Of a stretch of DNA of 64,000 nucleotides, positions 45,296 to 54,383 are shown in pieces (the first letter of the stretch is position 1; every line of letters starts with the position of its first letter). The position numbers were made by a program, and so were the translations under genes. The notes under the pieces were generated by a model. The model was not told where the DNA came from. It searched no databases and saw only the letters and a program-made list of their open reading frames with translations. The DNA is from Calothrix sp. FI2-JRJ7. Its GTDB lineage: Bacteria > Cyanobacteriota > Cyanobacteriia > Cyanobacteriales > Nostocaceae. The DNA lies in NCBI GenBank assembly GCA_019359675.1, contig JAHHGX010000075.1, forward strand, positions 62,001 to 126,000, read 5' to 3'.

Positions 45296-45304
45296 ATGAT
45301 ATTC

Positions 45305-45859
45305 CTAAACAACTTTTAACCATCCAAATACTTGGTCAACTGTTAAATTAAGTTTTAAAAATTGTGGTACAGGTAAACAATCGCTACCAGTATACTCTAC
45401 AGGTTCTTGTCCTGGAGTAAAGCCCAAAATTAATCGTTCATCTGGGTCTATTAACCACCCTAACTGACAACCGTATTTCAGACAATGTAAAATATTACTA
45501 ATTACTTTAGTTGTTCTTTGTTCGGGGGAAAGAACTTCTACTGTCCAGTCAGGAAAAATATTAAAGGTATTAGGAACTTCGCCATCTGCGTCAAAAGCAA
45601 TTCTTTCCCAAACAAATACAGCGGCATCAGGTACAATAGAACGATTCCCAAATGTGCAGCTAATTTGTGGAAATGCTAGAGCTATTTTTGGCGCCTCTGC
45701 AATTTGATTAACCGCGTTACAAAACTTTAATTGTAAACGCGAATGTTTACCTTGGGGCATAGGTTTTTGATAAATGCGACCTTCAATGAACTCTGATGCT
45801 GGTTTTGTTTCTGGCAGTTTGAGAAACTCTTCTAAAGTTGTAGGCGCCGCTATTGTCAT
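45305..45859 (-). CDS. Uma2-family (DUF820) putative nuclease
   Basis: 184 residues of the PD-(D/E)XK-fold DUF820 group that is greatly expanded in cyanobacteria. Seen: SEFIEGRIYQKPMPQGKHSR, IVPDAAVFVWERIAF, DWTVEVLSPEQRTTKVISNI and YGCQLGWLIDPDERLILGF, with the conserved Glu, Asp and ExL-x-Q core present. A nuclease by fold; the biological target is unknown. It lies in the toxin-antitoxin cluster. Confidence 0.85.
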   Translation of the reverse strand: MTIAAPTTLEEFLKLPETKPASEFIEGRIYQKPMPQGKHSRLQLKFCNAVNQIAEAPKIALAFPQISCTFGNRSIVPDAAVFVWERIAFDADGEVPNTFNIFPDWTVEVLSPEQRTTKVISNILHCLKYGCQLGWLIDPDERLILGFTPGQEPVEYTGSDCLPVPQFLKLNLTVDQVFGWLKVV

Positions 45860-46010
45860 AAGTATGAACGTCCTTCGTGCCTTTGATTATTATATATACT
45901 ATAACTGACAATCTTTTAAAAGCTAGAAAAAATAAACGGATGATATTTTCCATTGTTGGGAAGTAAAAAAATTGAATTACTGAGACAAATCCGACTATTT
46001 GCTCTGATAG

Positions 46011-46154
46011 TTAGTACACGTAAATATTAGAGGACTTGGCGCCATTGTTTTTAATTAAGGCTTGTTCCAGTTGGGTTAAGTCTGAGGAGTATCTTAGTTG
46101 TTTTAGTAGAGTACTCAATGGTTGTGCATCTTCTAGTTTTGCTTGTCGAATCAT
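46011..46154 (-). pseudogene. N-terminal remnant of a GNAT acetyltransferase
   Basis: MIRQAKLEDAQPLSTLLKQL at the start is the classic first helix of a GNAT protein; after about 36 residues the frame loses similarity and stops at 46011. The acetyl-CoA motif is absent. Confidence 0.5.
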
Positions 46155-46204
46155 TAATTAATTTTTTTATTGTTCTATAAAAATGTGAAATTACTCTTAT
46201 ATTC

Positions 46205-46276
46205 TTGTGGGATGGGCATCCTTGCCCGTGCCAATATATAAATATTAAGAGGCAGGCAGGGATGCCTGCTCCACAA
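46205..46276. repeat. Family F inverted repeat
   Basis: TTGTGGGATGGGCATCCTTG and GCAGGGATGCC...CCACAA; like the copies at 1809 and 2076. It lies 14 bases beyond the 3' end of the permease gene. Confidence 0.75.
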
Positions 46277-46289
46277 GAGGAAGAATTTT

Positions 46290-47201
46290 TTATTCTTCTG
46301 TCCAGGTTCTTAGCTGTAAATATACTAGTACTAAGGTGATTCCTAGTAATACGGTTGCGGCAGCAGCAGCGTAACCAAAGTCAAATTGAGCAAATGCTTC
46401 TTGGTAGATGTAAAAAACGAGTAGGTTTGTGGAGTTGAGGGGACCACCACCTGTCATTACATATACTTGTTCAAAACTTCGCAGGGTAAATATAACTGTG
46501 GTGATGATGACGAAAATTAATGTTGGTCGCAAACCTGGTAGTGTGACGTGCCAAAATTGTTGCCATGCGTTGGCACCATCAAGTTCGGCGGCTTCGTAAC
46601 GACTGGGTGGAATTGTTTGTAGTCCAGCTAGGAAGACTACCATGTTAAAGCCTAGTTGTTTCCATATGCTTAAAATAATTAATACTGGCATTGCCCAAAA
46701 GGTATCTCCTAACCAAGATATTGGTGCGATACCAAAATTACTCAAGAAAGCATTAACTGGCCCATCATTTTGAAATAACCAACGAAAACCTAAACCTGCG
46801 GCAACTAGTGAGACTATTGAGGGTAAAAAATAAGTTGTTCGTAAAACTCCCCGTAGTGCCATACTGCGGTTGAGTAGTGCTGCAAGTCCCAAGGGAATAA
46901 TTAAGCTTGGTATGACGGTGGCAATGGTGAAATAAAGGGTGTTACCTATGACTTGCCAAAAATCTGGGTTGAGTGCTAGACGCAAGTAATTTCTTAAACC
47001 TACCCAGTAAGTACCGCGCGATGTAAAACTGCCTGCGGTGAAGCTCAAAAAGAATAAATATACGATGGGATAAATAATAAATAACCCTAGCAATATCAAC
47101 GCAGGCGCCAGAAATATCCATGCAGCTACCGCATCGTTGTCTAAAATATGCGCTTTTGTGTTTGGTGAGGTTATGATAGAACGGTTTGTAGGTGTTTCCA
47201 T
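46290..47201 (-). CDS. Sugar-type ABC transporter permease (MalF/UgpA family)
   Basis: 303 residues with six membrane segments (the first WIFLAPALILLGLFIIYPIV, about 28-50) and the EAA loop EAAELDGANAWQQFWHVTLP near 215 that contacts the ATPase. By family it imports a sugar or polyol. No partner permease, binding protein or ATPase gene is adjacent. The glycerol kinase gene 3 kb away is a loose hint only. Confidence 0.9.
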   Translation of the reverse strand: METPTNRSIITSPNTKAHILDNDAVAAWIFLAPALILLGLFIIYPIVYLFFLSFTAGSFTSRGTYWVGLRNYLRLALNPDFWQVIGNTLYFTIATVIPSLIIPLGLAALLNRSMALRGVLRTTYFLPSIVSLVAAGLGFRWLFQNDGPVNAFLSNFGIAPISWLGDTFWAMPVLIILSIWKQLGFNMVVFLAGLQTIPPSRYEAAELDGANAWQQFWHVTLPGLRPTLIFVIITTVIFTLRSFEQVYVMTGGGPLNSTNLLVFYIYQEAFAQFDFGYAAAAATVLLGITLVLVYLQLRTWTEE

Positions 47202-47270
47202 ATTAAGGTAAATAATTTTACTCAGTATTTAAATACTCTCGTTCACAAACAGTTTTAGGTATTAAAGTAC

Positions 47271-48149
47271 ATGCGTCAATTATCTTCTGTTGCTTTACTG
47301 CTGACATTATGCAGCACAAGCATGATTGCTCCAAATTTCGTAATTCCATCATACGCGCAAACTACACCAGCCCCAGGCGCCACTACTCTCAACCAAAAGC
47401 ATTTAGGGTCATGGGAAATGAATCAGGATGGCATCTCTTTAACTTTTATTTTTGCCCCTGGTAATAAACTTTTTATTATGTCGTCGCCAGTTCCGAATGT
47501 TCCACGCACTGCGACAGAATTAAGATATAAGATAAGCTCGGCGCCGAAACCGATGCATCTTGATATTTTTCTACCAAGAACGAATAAACCTGTGGAAACG
47601 ATTTTTGAATATACTGCTGATGGAAAAATGCGGATGCAGTTAGAAGGTACTAACCCAGGTACACCAAGACCACCTCAATTTAAAAACGGCACAATCTTTA
47701 CAAAAGTTTCAGACTCAACAACATTACCTGAAGGTGTAGAGTTAATATCAGATTCAGGCTCAACGACCAAGGAAGTGCCAAAAGCTCAAATGTATGTAAC
47801 CGCAATTAACCGCGTGCAACAGGCATATTTCTTAGAACAATCTAAATTTAGCACCAATTTGAAAGATTTAGAATTAGGTATGTTATCTGATGAAGCTGGA
47901 TATAGTTACCAAATACAACAGCCACAAGGAAGACCACAGCGCGTATTTGTAACTGCTACTCCTAAACAACCTGATTTGCCAAGCTATATAGGCGCCGTTT
48001 TTGTGGCAAATGTTAACGGTGAAGCAATAACAGTTAGTGGTATTTGCCAAAGAACCAAACCAACAACAAAACAGTCAGCAATGCCAATATTATCTTTAAG
48101 TACAAATAAAATTACTTGCCCTGCTGATTCGACTTCTATAGAGCCTTAA
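47271..48149 (+). CDS. Exported type IV pilin-like (G/H family) protein
   Basis: 292 residues with a signal peptide (about 1-28), a beta-rich region (LGSWEMNQDGISLTFIFAPG) and a C-terminal segment of pilin-like minor-pseudopilin type: AINRVQQAYFLEQSKFSTNL, then YSYQIQQPQGRPQRVFVTAT and IGAVFVANVNGE. The pilin-type start is not at the N-terminus, so the protein is a fusion of a separate domain and a pilin-like globular part rather than a true pilin. Its role is unknown. Confidence 0.7.
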   Translation: MRQLSSVALLLTLCSTSMIAPNFVIPSYAQTTPAPGATTLNQKHLGSWEMNQDGISLTFIFAPGNKLFIMSSPVPNVPRTATELRYKISSAPKPMHLDIFLPRTNKPVETIFEYTADGKMRMQLEGTNPGTPRPPQFKNGTIFTKVSDSTTLPEGVELISDSGSTTKEVPKAQMYVTAINRVQQAYFLEQSKFSTNLKDLELGMLSDEAGYSYQIQQPQGRPQRVFVTATPKQPDLPSYIGAVFVANVNGEAITVSGICQRTKPTTKQSAMPILSLSTNKITCPADSTSIEP

Positions 48150-48157
48150 TTTCACCA

Positions 48158-48226
48158 AAGAAACCCGGTTTCTACGCAAAATCGTCTTTTTTATTACAAT
48201 ATCTCAACGAAGAAACCGGGTTTCTA
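48158..48226. repeat. Family A repeat pair
   Basis: AGAAACCCGGTTTCT and AGAAACCGGGTTTCT about 52 bases apart, 9 bases after the previous gene. Otherwise 48227-48426 holds a ribosome site and AT-rich sequence only. Confidence 0.8.
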
Positions 48227-48426
48227 GTCTCTACTGTAATTTTTCAATAATATTTAAAATATCTTTTAATCTATTTTAACTAACAATATATAAATCACCT
48301 TCACCTAACTGGGTGAAAGTAGATTCACCTGCTCGAATGACCGCCTTGTGTGAGGTTAAGTTTTATAAAAAAAGAGATTCTATATGTATAAAGCATTAAG
48401 TGAATCCAAGGGTGAGGAAAATTTAT

Positions 48427-48957
48427 ATGAGACTCGCAAAACTAACTGCTACTGCCGCACTTGCACTTTCGTCTATTTTGGTTTCAGCAGGAATTGCTTC
48501 TGCCCAACCAGTTGAAGTTCAACAACGTGGAATGAATGGTAGTTATGTAGGCGCCGGTGTTTCTGCTGGTGTTACCAATGGTGGTCAACAAGAAGATGCA
48601 GCAACATTTGGTGGTAACGTACAAGGACGTTACGCAATTCCCAAATCACAAGTTTCTGTTCGTGGCGCCGCATTATTTGGTGGTAACTCAACGGCGCTCA
48701 TACCAATGGTGACTCTCGACGCACCAGTTGCTAAAAATACTAACGTTTATGTTGGTGGTGGTTACTCGTTCCAAACCAACGAAGGTTATGCCAGCCAACT
48801 TGGAAACAAAAACGCTCCTGTTGTAACTCTTGGTGCTGAATCTGAAGTTGCTAAAAACGTCGTTGTTTACGGTGACACCAAGTGGGGTATTGATGCATAC
48901 AAGAATAGCTCTGCTGATGCAGTAAGCTTACAAGCCGGTGTCGGTTATCGCTTCTAA
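48427..48957 (+). CDS. Small outer-membrane beta-barrel-like protein
   Basis: 176 residues from the ATG at 48427, which has a GAGGA site about 10 bases upstream; a GTG 9 codons earlier is less likely. A signal peptide ends GIASAQ. The body is a string of alternating beta strands rich in Gly, Asn and aromatic residues (YVGAGVSAGVTNGG, NVYVGGGYSFQTNEGY) and ends in GVGYRF, a C-terminal aromatic of the kind recognised by the BAM assembly machinery. Function unknown. Confidence 0.65.
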   Translation: MRLAKLTATAALALSSILVSAGIASAQPVEVQQRGMNGSYVGAGVSAGVTNGGQQEDAATFGGNVQGRYAIPKSQVSVRGAALFGGNSTALIPMVTLDAPVAKNTNVYVGGGYSFQTNEGYASQLGNKNAPVVTLGAESEVAKNVVVYGDTKWGIDAYKNSSADAVSLQAGVGYRF

Positions 48958-48961
48958 TGTA

Positions 48962-48981
48962 GGTTGGGGGACACCCCAACC
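48962..48981 (+). terminator. Hairpin after the outer-membrane gene
   Basis: GGTTGGGG, a 4-base loop, CCCCAACC, beginning 5 bases after the stop codon. It probably ends the transcript, although the T run is weak. Confidence 0.5.
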
Positions 48982-49049
48982 CCCAATACATGATGATACA
49001 ACCTAAAATTAAATAAATAAGCTTTGTAATCTATTTACAAAAATTTGCC

Positions 49050-49904
49050 GTGAATTTTTTCTTAGGGTGCGCTGTTTGGGCATATAAAGGTTGGATAGGG
49101 GAACTATATCCTGAAGGTACTCGCAATGCTGATTTTCTTAATTTATACAGCCAACGTTTTACTACAGTAGAAGGTAATACGACTTTCTACGCTGTACCAA
49201 GTCAAGAAACTGTTACTCGGTGGGTAGCACAAACACCACCGAGTTTTAAATTTTGCCCAAAACTACCCCGCGATATTACTCATAATGGCTTACTAAAACC
49301 TTATATTAATCAAGCTTTAGAGTTTGCAGAACGGATGCAACTTTTAGGCGCCCGTTTGGGGCCGATGTTCGCACAGTTACCACCAAGCTATGCACCAAAG
49401 TCAATTAATGATTTAGAAGTTTTTTTAGAAGCTTGGCAACAAACAAAATTACCCTTAGCCGTTGAAGTTCGTCATCGCGAATGGTTTAGAGAAGTTTATC
49501 AAATCGAATTAAATACACTTTTAGAAAGATTTGGAGTAGGCAGAGTATTATTAGATACTCGCCCAATTTATACTGGAGATGATGACCCACAATTAGAGTC
49601 AGAGCGACGTAAACCTCAATTACCTGTAGAGTTTAGCGTGACGGCGCCGTTTAGTTTAATTAGGTTTATTTCACACCCAAAGTTAGAAATGAACCAGCAA
49701 TTTATGGAAGAATGGGTGACGCAAGTAAAAAATTGGTTACAGCAAGGAAAACAAATTTACTTCTTTGTTCACTGTCCTGTTGAAGAACACTCACCAAGTA
49801 ACGCGCGTCATTTTCAAAAGCTGTTAGAAGAAAATGCGGTACCAGTTCCAGCTTTACTTTGGAATGAGCTTGATAAGCAACCTAATCAATTAAACTTGTG
49901 GTGA
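49050..49904 (+). CDS. DUF72 family protein (YecE-like)
   Basis: 284 residues of the DUF72 TIM-barrel family. FFLGCAVWAYKGWIGELYPE, TTFYAVPSQETVTRWV, PLAVEVRHREWF and KQIYFFVHCPVEEHSPSNAR are the conserved blocks. The start is GTG. Its catalytic function is unknown; it is nearly universal in cyanobacteria. Confidence 0.9.
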   Translation: MNFFLGCAVWAYKGWIGELYPEGTRNADFLNLYSQRFTTVEGNTTFYAVPSQETVTRWVAQTPPSFKFCPKLPRDITHNGLLKPYINQALEFAERMQLLGARLGPMFAQLPPSYAPKSINDLEVFLEAWQQTKLPLAVEVRHREWFREVYQIELNTLLERFGVGRVLLDTRPIYTGDDDPQLESERRKPQLPVEFSVTAPFSLIRFISHPKLEMNQQFMEEWVTQVKNWLQQGKQIYFFVHCPVEEHSPSNARHFQKLLEENAVPVPALLWNELDKQPNQLNLW

Positions 49905-49920
49905 AGGTAATATCTATGAG

Positions 49921-50041
49921 AATCCCCCCTAACCCCCCTTAGTAAGGGGGGAACAAGAGAAGATAAGTTGACAAGATAATAATATTAGCGCCATACACAA
50001 ACAAATCTTAGCCCCCCTTATTAAGGGGGGTTGGGGGGATC
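49921..50041. repeat. Family B inverted repeat, long form
   Basis: AATCCCCCCTAACCCCCCTT at the left and GGGGGGTTGGGGGGAT at the right around a 70-base middle. Its right arm supplies the last 11 codons and stop of glpK. Confidence 0.8.
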
Positions 50042-51513
50042 AAGTCTGTCCAATGTTTCGCTCGTTCAACTGCTTTTTGCCATATCACAAAATTATTCAA
50101 ACTTTCTTTACCTGGTTCAAATACACGGTCTATTTGACGCTTTTGCACTAACGCTTCGTAACTATCCCATAAACCTATTACTAACCCAGCAGCAAAAGCA
50201 ACACCTTGCACTGTTGTATCACGAACAACCGGACGTTCTACTGGAATTCCCAAAATATCTGCTTGAAATTGCATTAAAAAATTATTATTACAGGCGCCAC
50301 CATCTACTGCTAATTTCTGTACAGGTATAGTACACGATGCATTGATTGCTTCTACAACTTCTTTAACTTGATAAGCTATTGCTTCAAGAACAGCGCGCAC
50401 CATATGTTCGGGTTTTGTTCCACCTGTAATTCCAAAAAATGCTCCCCGTGCGTTCATGTCCCAATGAGGCGCCCCTAAGCCGCTTAATGCTGGGACAAAA
50501 TATACACCAGAGCTGTCTGTAACGCTCGTTGCCATTGTTTCTGTTTGGGCAGCATTATTAATAAGTTTAAGACTATCGCGCAGCCATTGAATACAGGCGC
50601 CGCTTGTAAACATACTACCTTCTAGTGCATATCCCAATGAATTAGATTGTGTCCAAGCTATTGTTGAGATAAGTTGCTGCGATGTGCGAATAATTTGTGA
50701 GCCTGTATGCGCTACTAAAAAGCTACCAGTTCCATAAGTACATTTGACTAAACCTGGTTTTGAACAACCATGACCAAATAATGAAGCTTGTTGGTCGCCT
50801 AATATTGCTGTGATGGGAATTTCTACTCCTAAAATATTAGTATGGGTAAGACCGAAGTAACTTAAGCTAGGTTGGATTTTTGGTAATATATCTACTGGTA
50901 TTTGAAATAATTTCAATAACGCTTCATCCCAGGCGCCTGTCGTTAAGTTCATCAACATGGTTCGACTAGCGTTACTGTGGTCTGTAGCGTGAATTCCATT
51001 AGTTAATTTCCACAATATCCATGTATCAATAGTGCCACCTAGAGTGTTATTAATATTAAGATTTGGAATATTGTCTAGTAACCATTTGAGCTTGGTTGCC
51101 GAAAAATAAGCGTCGATGACCAAACCTGTACGGTCATAGATTTCTTGAGTATAACCCTGTGCTTGTAGTTCATAACAAAATGGCGCCGTGCGTCGGTCTT
51201 GCCAAACAATGGCATTGTGAAGGGGTTCACCAGTACTTTTATTCCATAGTAAGCAGGTTTCACGCTGGACGGTAAGTCCGATAGCAGCTATTTGTGCAGG
51301 AGTAATTTGAGAATTTGCAATTGCAGCTTGCATTACCCAGCAGGTATCATTCCAAATTTCTGAGGGGTTATGTTCTAGCCAGCCCGGTTGTGGGTAATAT
51401 TGGGTAAGTTCTTTGTAAGCACTACCTACTACATTACCATCAGCGTTGAATATGAACGCGCGGTTCCCTGTTGTACCTAAGTCTAATGCCAGGATGTATT
51501 TTGGCGCCTGCAT
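50008..51513 (-). CDS. glpK: Glycerol kinase GlpK
   Basis: 501 residues. It phosphorylates glycerol to sn-glycerol 3-phosphate with ATP. FGGY-kinase blocks seen: LALDLGTTGNRAFIFNADG, WLEHNPSEIWNDTCWVMQAA, GLTVQRETCLLW, AILGDQQASLFGHG and GGACNNNFLMQFQADILGIP. The final residues (LIPPTPLNKGG) and stop are encoded by the family B repeat rather than by ancestral sequence, so the natural C-terminus has been lost or replaced. A glycerol-3-phosphate dehydrogenase gene is not in the window. Confidence 0.95.
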   Translation of the reverse strand: MQAPKYILALDLGTTGNRAFIFNADGNVVGSAYKELTQYYPQPGWLEHNPSEIWNDTCWVMQAAIANSQITPAQIAAIGLTVQRETCLLWNKSTGEPLHNAIVWQDRRTAPFCYELQAQGYTQEIYDRTGLVIDAYFSATKLKWLLDNIPNLNINNTLGGTIDTWILWKLTNGIHATDHSNASRTMLMNLTTGAWDEALLKLFQIPVDILPKIQPSLSYFGLTHTNILGVEIPITAILGDQQASLFGHGCSKPGLVKCTYGTGSFLVAHTGSQIIRTSQQLISTIAWTQSNSLGYALEGSMFTSGACIQWLRDSLKLINNAAQTETMATSVTDSSGVYFVPALSGLGAPHWDMNARGAFFGITGGTKPEHMVRAVLEAIAYQVKEVVEAINASCTIPVQKLAVDGGACNNNFLMQFQADILGIPVERPVVRDTTVQGVAFAAGLVIGLWDSYEALVQKRQIDRVFEPGKESLNNFVIWQKAVERAKHWTDLIPPTPLNKGG

Positions 51514-51950
51514 ATCCCTGTCTTCCCCTCACTGCCATCTGTGATTTAATTATCTACCAAACAGTTATTGGAAATCTGATTTTTTCTGTGCTTGTAAAGA
51601 AAAGCTAAAATTGTGGCAATACTACTCATATTTTATAATTAAGCTAATATTAACTGTTTCTTTGTAAAAAATTAATGTCTCAATGGTAGGTTGATGTGGG
51701 CAAAGCAACAGTTGACACCTTGGTTCTGGCAGTAAAATGTGGCATCCATGTTCTGGATCACAGGTTAGATATCCCCTCTACTAGTGTAATTTGCAACGAG
51801 CTTTTGTTATTCACAAAACGCGACGTGGTTCAAGCCTGATTTTAGCGGTTAGGGGATTAGTTATGTGATTTGTCTGCCATCACCCTGCCTTCCTTGGACT
51901 TGGATCGCCTGTTCCTCTGCTTTCATCCACTTGTTACCAGGGGCAAAAAA

Positions 51951-53537
51951 ATGTCAGATTACAGTAATTTCGAGCGGTTTTTGTACAGTCCAATCAAGCG
52001 ACGCAACCTGATCGTTGGGGCTGGGGCATTAAGTGGTTTTTTGATCGCCAACCAGTTCCATCAACGAGCGATCGCCCAAGTCAATTTTTCGAGTTATCCT
52101 TTTACGCTTGGTGTGGCATCGGGTGAACCCTTTGCTACCAGCGTGGTGCTCTGGACTCGTCTGGCTCCCGATCCCTTAAATGGCGGTGGGATGCCAGCTG
52201 TTAATGTGCCAATTGAATGGCAAGTAGCAACCGATGCCAACATGAGAAACATTGTGGCAAAAGGCACCGAGGTTGCAATCCCAGAACTGGCTCACTCTGT
52301 TCGAGTTGAGGTTAATAGACTCAAACCCGAAACCTGGTACTGGTATCAATTCATTTCAGGTACTGAAGCAAGCCCGATTGGTCGCACTCGCACGGCGCCT
52401 AAGCCACGTAGCGACGTAAGTAAGTTTACCTTTGCTCTAGCCTCCTGCCAGCAGTATCAGCAAGGGTACTTCACGGCATACAAATACATGGCTCAGGAAG
52501 ACCTAGACCTAGTGGTGCATGTGGGTGACTACATTTACGAGGGAGGAATCTCAACAACTGGTGTAAGACAGCACAATAGTTCAGAAATTGTGACTTTGGA
52601 TGATTACCGTAACCGTCACGCCCTCTACAAAACAGATCCCAATCTGCAAGCTGCTCATGCGGCATTTCCCTGGATCGTCACCTGGGATGACCACGAGGTG
52701 GAGAACAACTACGCGGACGCCATCTCGGAAATTGACAGTGAACCGGATCAAGACCGCGCCGTCTTCTTACAGCGGCGGGCGCTTGCTTATCAGGCTTACT
52801 ATGAACATATGCCGCTACGATTCTCCTCGCGACCCAGAGGACCAGAGTTGCAACTTTTCCGTCGGCTTTCCTTTGGTAAATTAGCAACCTTCCATGTACT
52901 AGATACCCGCCAGTATCGTACAGATCAGCCTTGTGGAGATGGTACCAAGGAACGTTGCCTAGAGAGTTTAGATACCAATGCCACAATTCTTGGCAAGCGT
53001 CAAGAAAATTGGCTATTCCGTGGTTTAGAGAGTTCGGAGGCTCAGTGGAACATTCTGGCTCAACAGGTGCCAATTGCTCAGAGAGATATGACACCTGGGG
53101 AAGGCAGAACTTTCAGCATGGATAAGTGGGATGGGTATGTGGCTGACCGCGACCGACTGATACGTTTCTTGTCAGAGCGCAAGCCCTCTAACCCGGTCTC
53201 CTTAGCTGGCGATGTGCATTCTAACTGGGCAATGGATCTCAAGGCTGACTTTAATAACCCAGAATCCGCTACGGTTGGGAGTGAATTTGTTTGTACCTCG
53301 ATTAGCTCCGGTGGAGATGGGTCAGACACAAACGCCACGGTTCAAGCCTACTTACCAGATAACCCACATATTAAGTTTTTCAACAATCAACGGGGGTATG
53401 TCCGCTGTGTGCTGACTCCGACAAACTGGCAGTCGGACTTTCTCGTGATGTCAAATGTGACAACACAGTCTGGTACAATCAGTAAGCGTGCTTCATTTGT
53501 GGTGGAAAACGGCCGTCCGGGTGTACAGCAAGTATAA
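51951..53537 (+). CDS. phoD: PhoD-type alkaline phosphatase
   Basis: About 528 residues from ATG 51951, which has an AGGGG ribosome site and gives a twin-arginine-type start, KRRNLIVGAGALSGFLI; an in-frame start 27 codons earlier is less likely. PhoD releases phosphate from organic phosphates outside the cell. Blocks seen: LGVASGEPFATSVVLWTRLA, FALASCQQYQQGYFTAYKYM, VVHVGDYIYEGG, DDHEVENNYAD, and the later VSLAGDVHSNWAM. The gene is richer in GC than its neighbours and contains the only HIP1 octamer (GCGATCGC, near 52070) I saw in the window, so it was probably acquired from a HIP1-rich cyanobacterium. No clear Pho box upstream. Confidence 0.9.
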   Translation: MSDYSNFERFLYSPIKRRNLIVGAGALSGFLIANQFHQRAIAQVNFSSYPFTLGVASGEPFATSVVLWTRLAPDPLNGGGMPAVNVPIEWQVATDANMRNIVAKGTEVAIPELAHSVRVEVNRLKPETWYWYQFISGTEASPIGRTRTAPKPRSDVSKFTFALASCQQYQQGYFTAYKYMAQEDLDLVVHVGDYIYEGGISTTGVRQHNSSEIVTLDDYRNRHALYKTDPNLQAAHAAFPWIVTWDDHEVENNYADAISEIDSEPDQDRAVFLQRRALAYQAYYEHMPLRFSSRPRGPELQLFRRLSFGKLATFHVLDTRQYRTDQPCGDGTKERCLESLDTNATILGKRQENWLFRGLESSEAQWNILAQQVPIAQRDMTPGEGRTFSMDKWDGYVADRDRLIRFLSERKPSNPVSLAGDVHSNWAMDLKADFNNPESATVGSEFVCTSISSGGDGSDTNATVQAYLPDNPHIKFFNNQRGYVRCVLTPTNWQSDFLVMSNVTTQSGTISKRASFVVENGRPGVQQV

Positions 53538-53723
53538 AGCATTGACGAGGCTGAGAACAATAAGGTTCGCTTAAAGGCACGACCCAGTCATTTGAGTTGG
53601 GCGTAACACATTAGTTTCCGCACTCGCGCCCATTTGCAACTCGGCATTGAGATTTTGAATGCGCGGATTGAGGCAAAGTCATTGTAACTTTTCGAGTAAA
53701 CGGCTACATTCAAAGGTTATAAT

Positions 53724-53753
53724 ATCCCCGACTTCGTAAAAGTTGTCGGGGAT
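53724..53753 (+). terminator. Hairpin after phoD
   Basis: ATCCCCGAC, a 12-base loop, GTCGGGGAT: 9-bp GC-rich stem 186 bases after the phoD stop. It could be a terminator or a small repeat. The stretch 53539-53840 otherwise holds a weakly coding-looking minus-strand segment that I cannot assign. Confidence 0.4.
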
Positions 53754-53840
53754 CTGACACCTGCAACATGCCATGCATTAATGAAACTGACCATTAGTAA
53801 CCTGCTTTGGTTGCAAAACTGAGTATCAGAAGTCGGGAAT

Positions 53841-54176
53841 CTGCAAAGTTTTCTATTTAAAGCTGACGAAAATCGACCAGCAATTGAAGTTGTCACAAAC
53901 TATAATAAATTACCTTTGATTCAGTGTTTTCCAGGACAATTAAATCAAGTATTCATGAATTTACTTGCTAATGCAATTGATGCCTTGGATGAATCAAATA
54001 AGGGACGCAGTTTTGATGAAATCAAGAATAATCCTAATCAAATTACTGTTACAACCAAAATTTGCAATGATCAAAAACAAGTAGTTGTTAGTATCAAAGA
54101 TAAAAAGAAAACTTATGCCCTGTACATGATTCAATCTCAAGCTTGCCATTGTAATTCAACCGAGTGCAAGTTTTAA
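53841..54176 (+). pseudogene. Remnant of a histidine kinase ATPase domain
   Basis: From about residue SFLFKADENRPAIEVVTN to FPGQLNQVFMNLLANAIDAL the frame matches the N-box region of a kinase HATPase domain; after VVVSIKD the similarity stops and the frame ends in unrelated residues (a DNGTGM-type motif is replaced). The histidine-containing part is missing. The family resembles the common cyanobacterial large signalling kinases. Confidence 0.6.
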
Positions 54177-54383
54177 ATTCATCGAGGAGGGTATCGGGAA
54201 TAATTGATTCGGATATAGGCGCCATTGATATATCTCCTTGTCGGTTATACTATGCAGCATAATTGTGAAGCTGTGACAAAGTTGTGACAAACGTTTCGTG
54301 AATTTATAAAGTTTTGATTAGTGACTTTCTGGTATAACAGCAATCATAGGTGAAAATAAGTAAGCTTCTACAGGACGCATGGA

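Noticed and set aside
51680-51950. Pho box before phoD
   Set aside because: I saw no tandem of CTTAACCT-type octamers; a TTGACA is present, but spacing to a -10 box is poor.
52678-53094. Minus-strand frame of 138 codons inside phoD
   Set aside because: Antisense shadow in the GC-richer phoD gene.
53571-53690. Minus-strand stretch that looked like a transposase tail
   Set aside because: Only weak residue patterns, a stop inside, and no family signature, so I do not call it.
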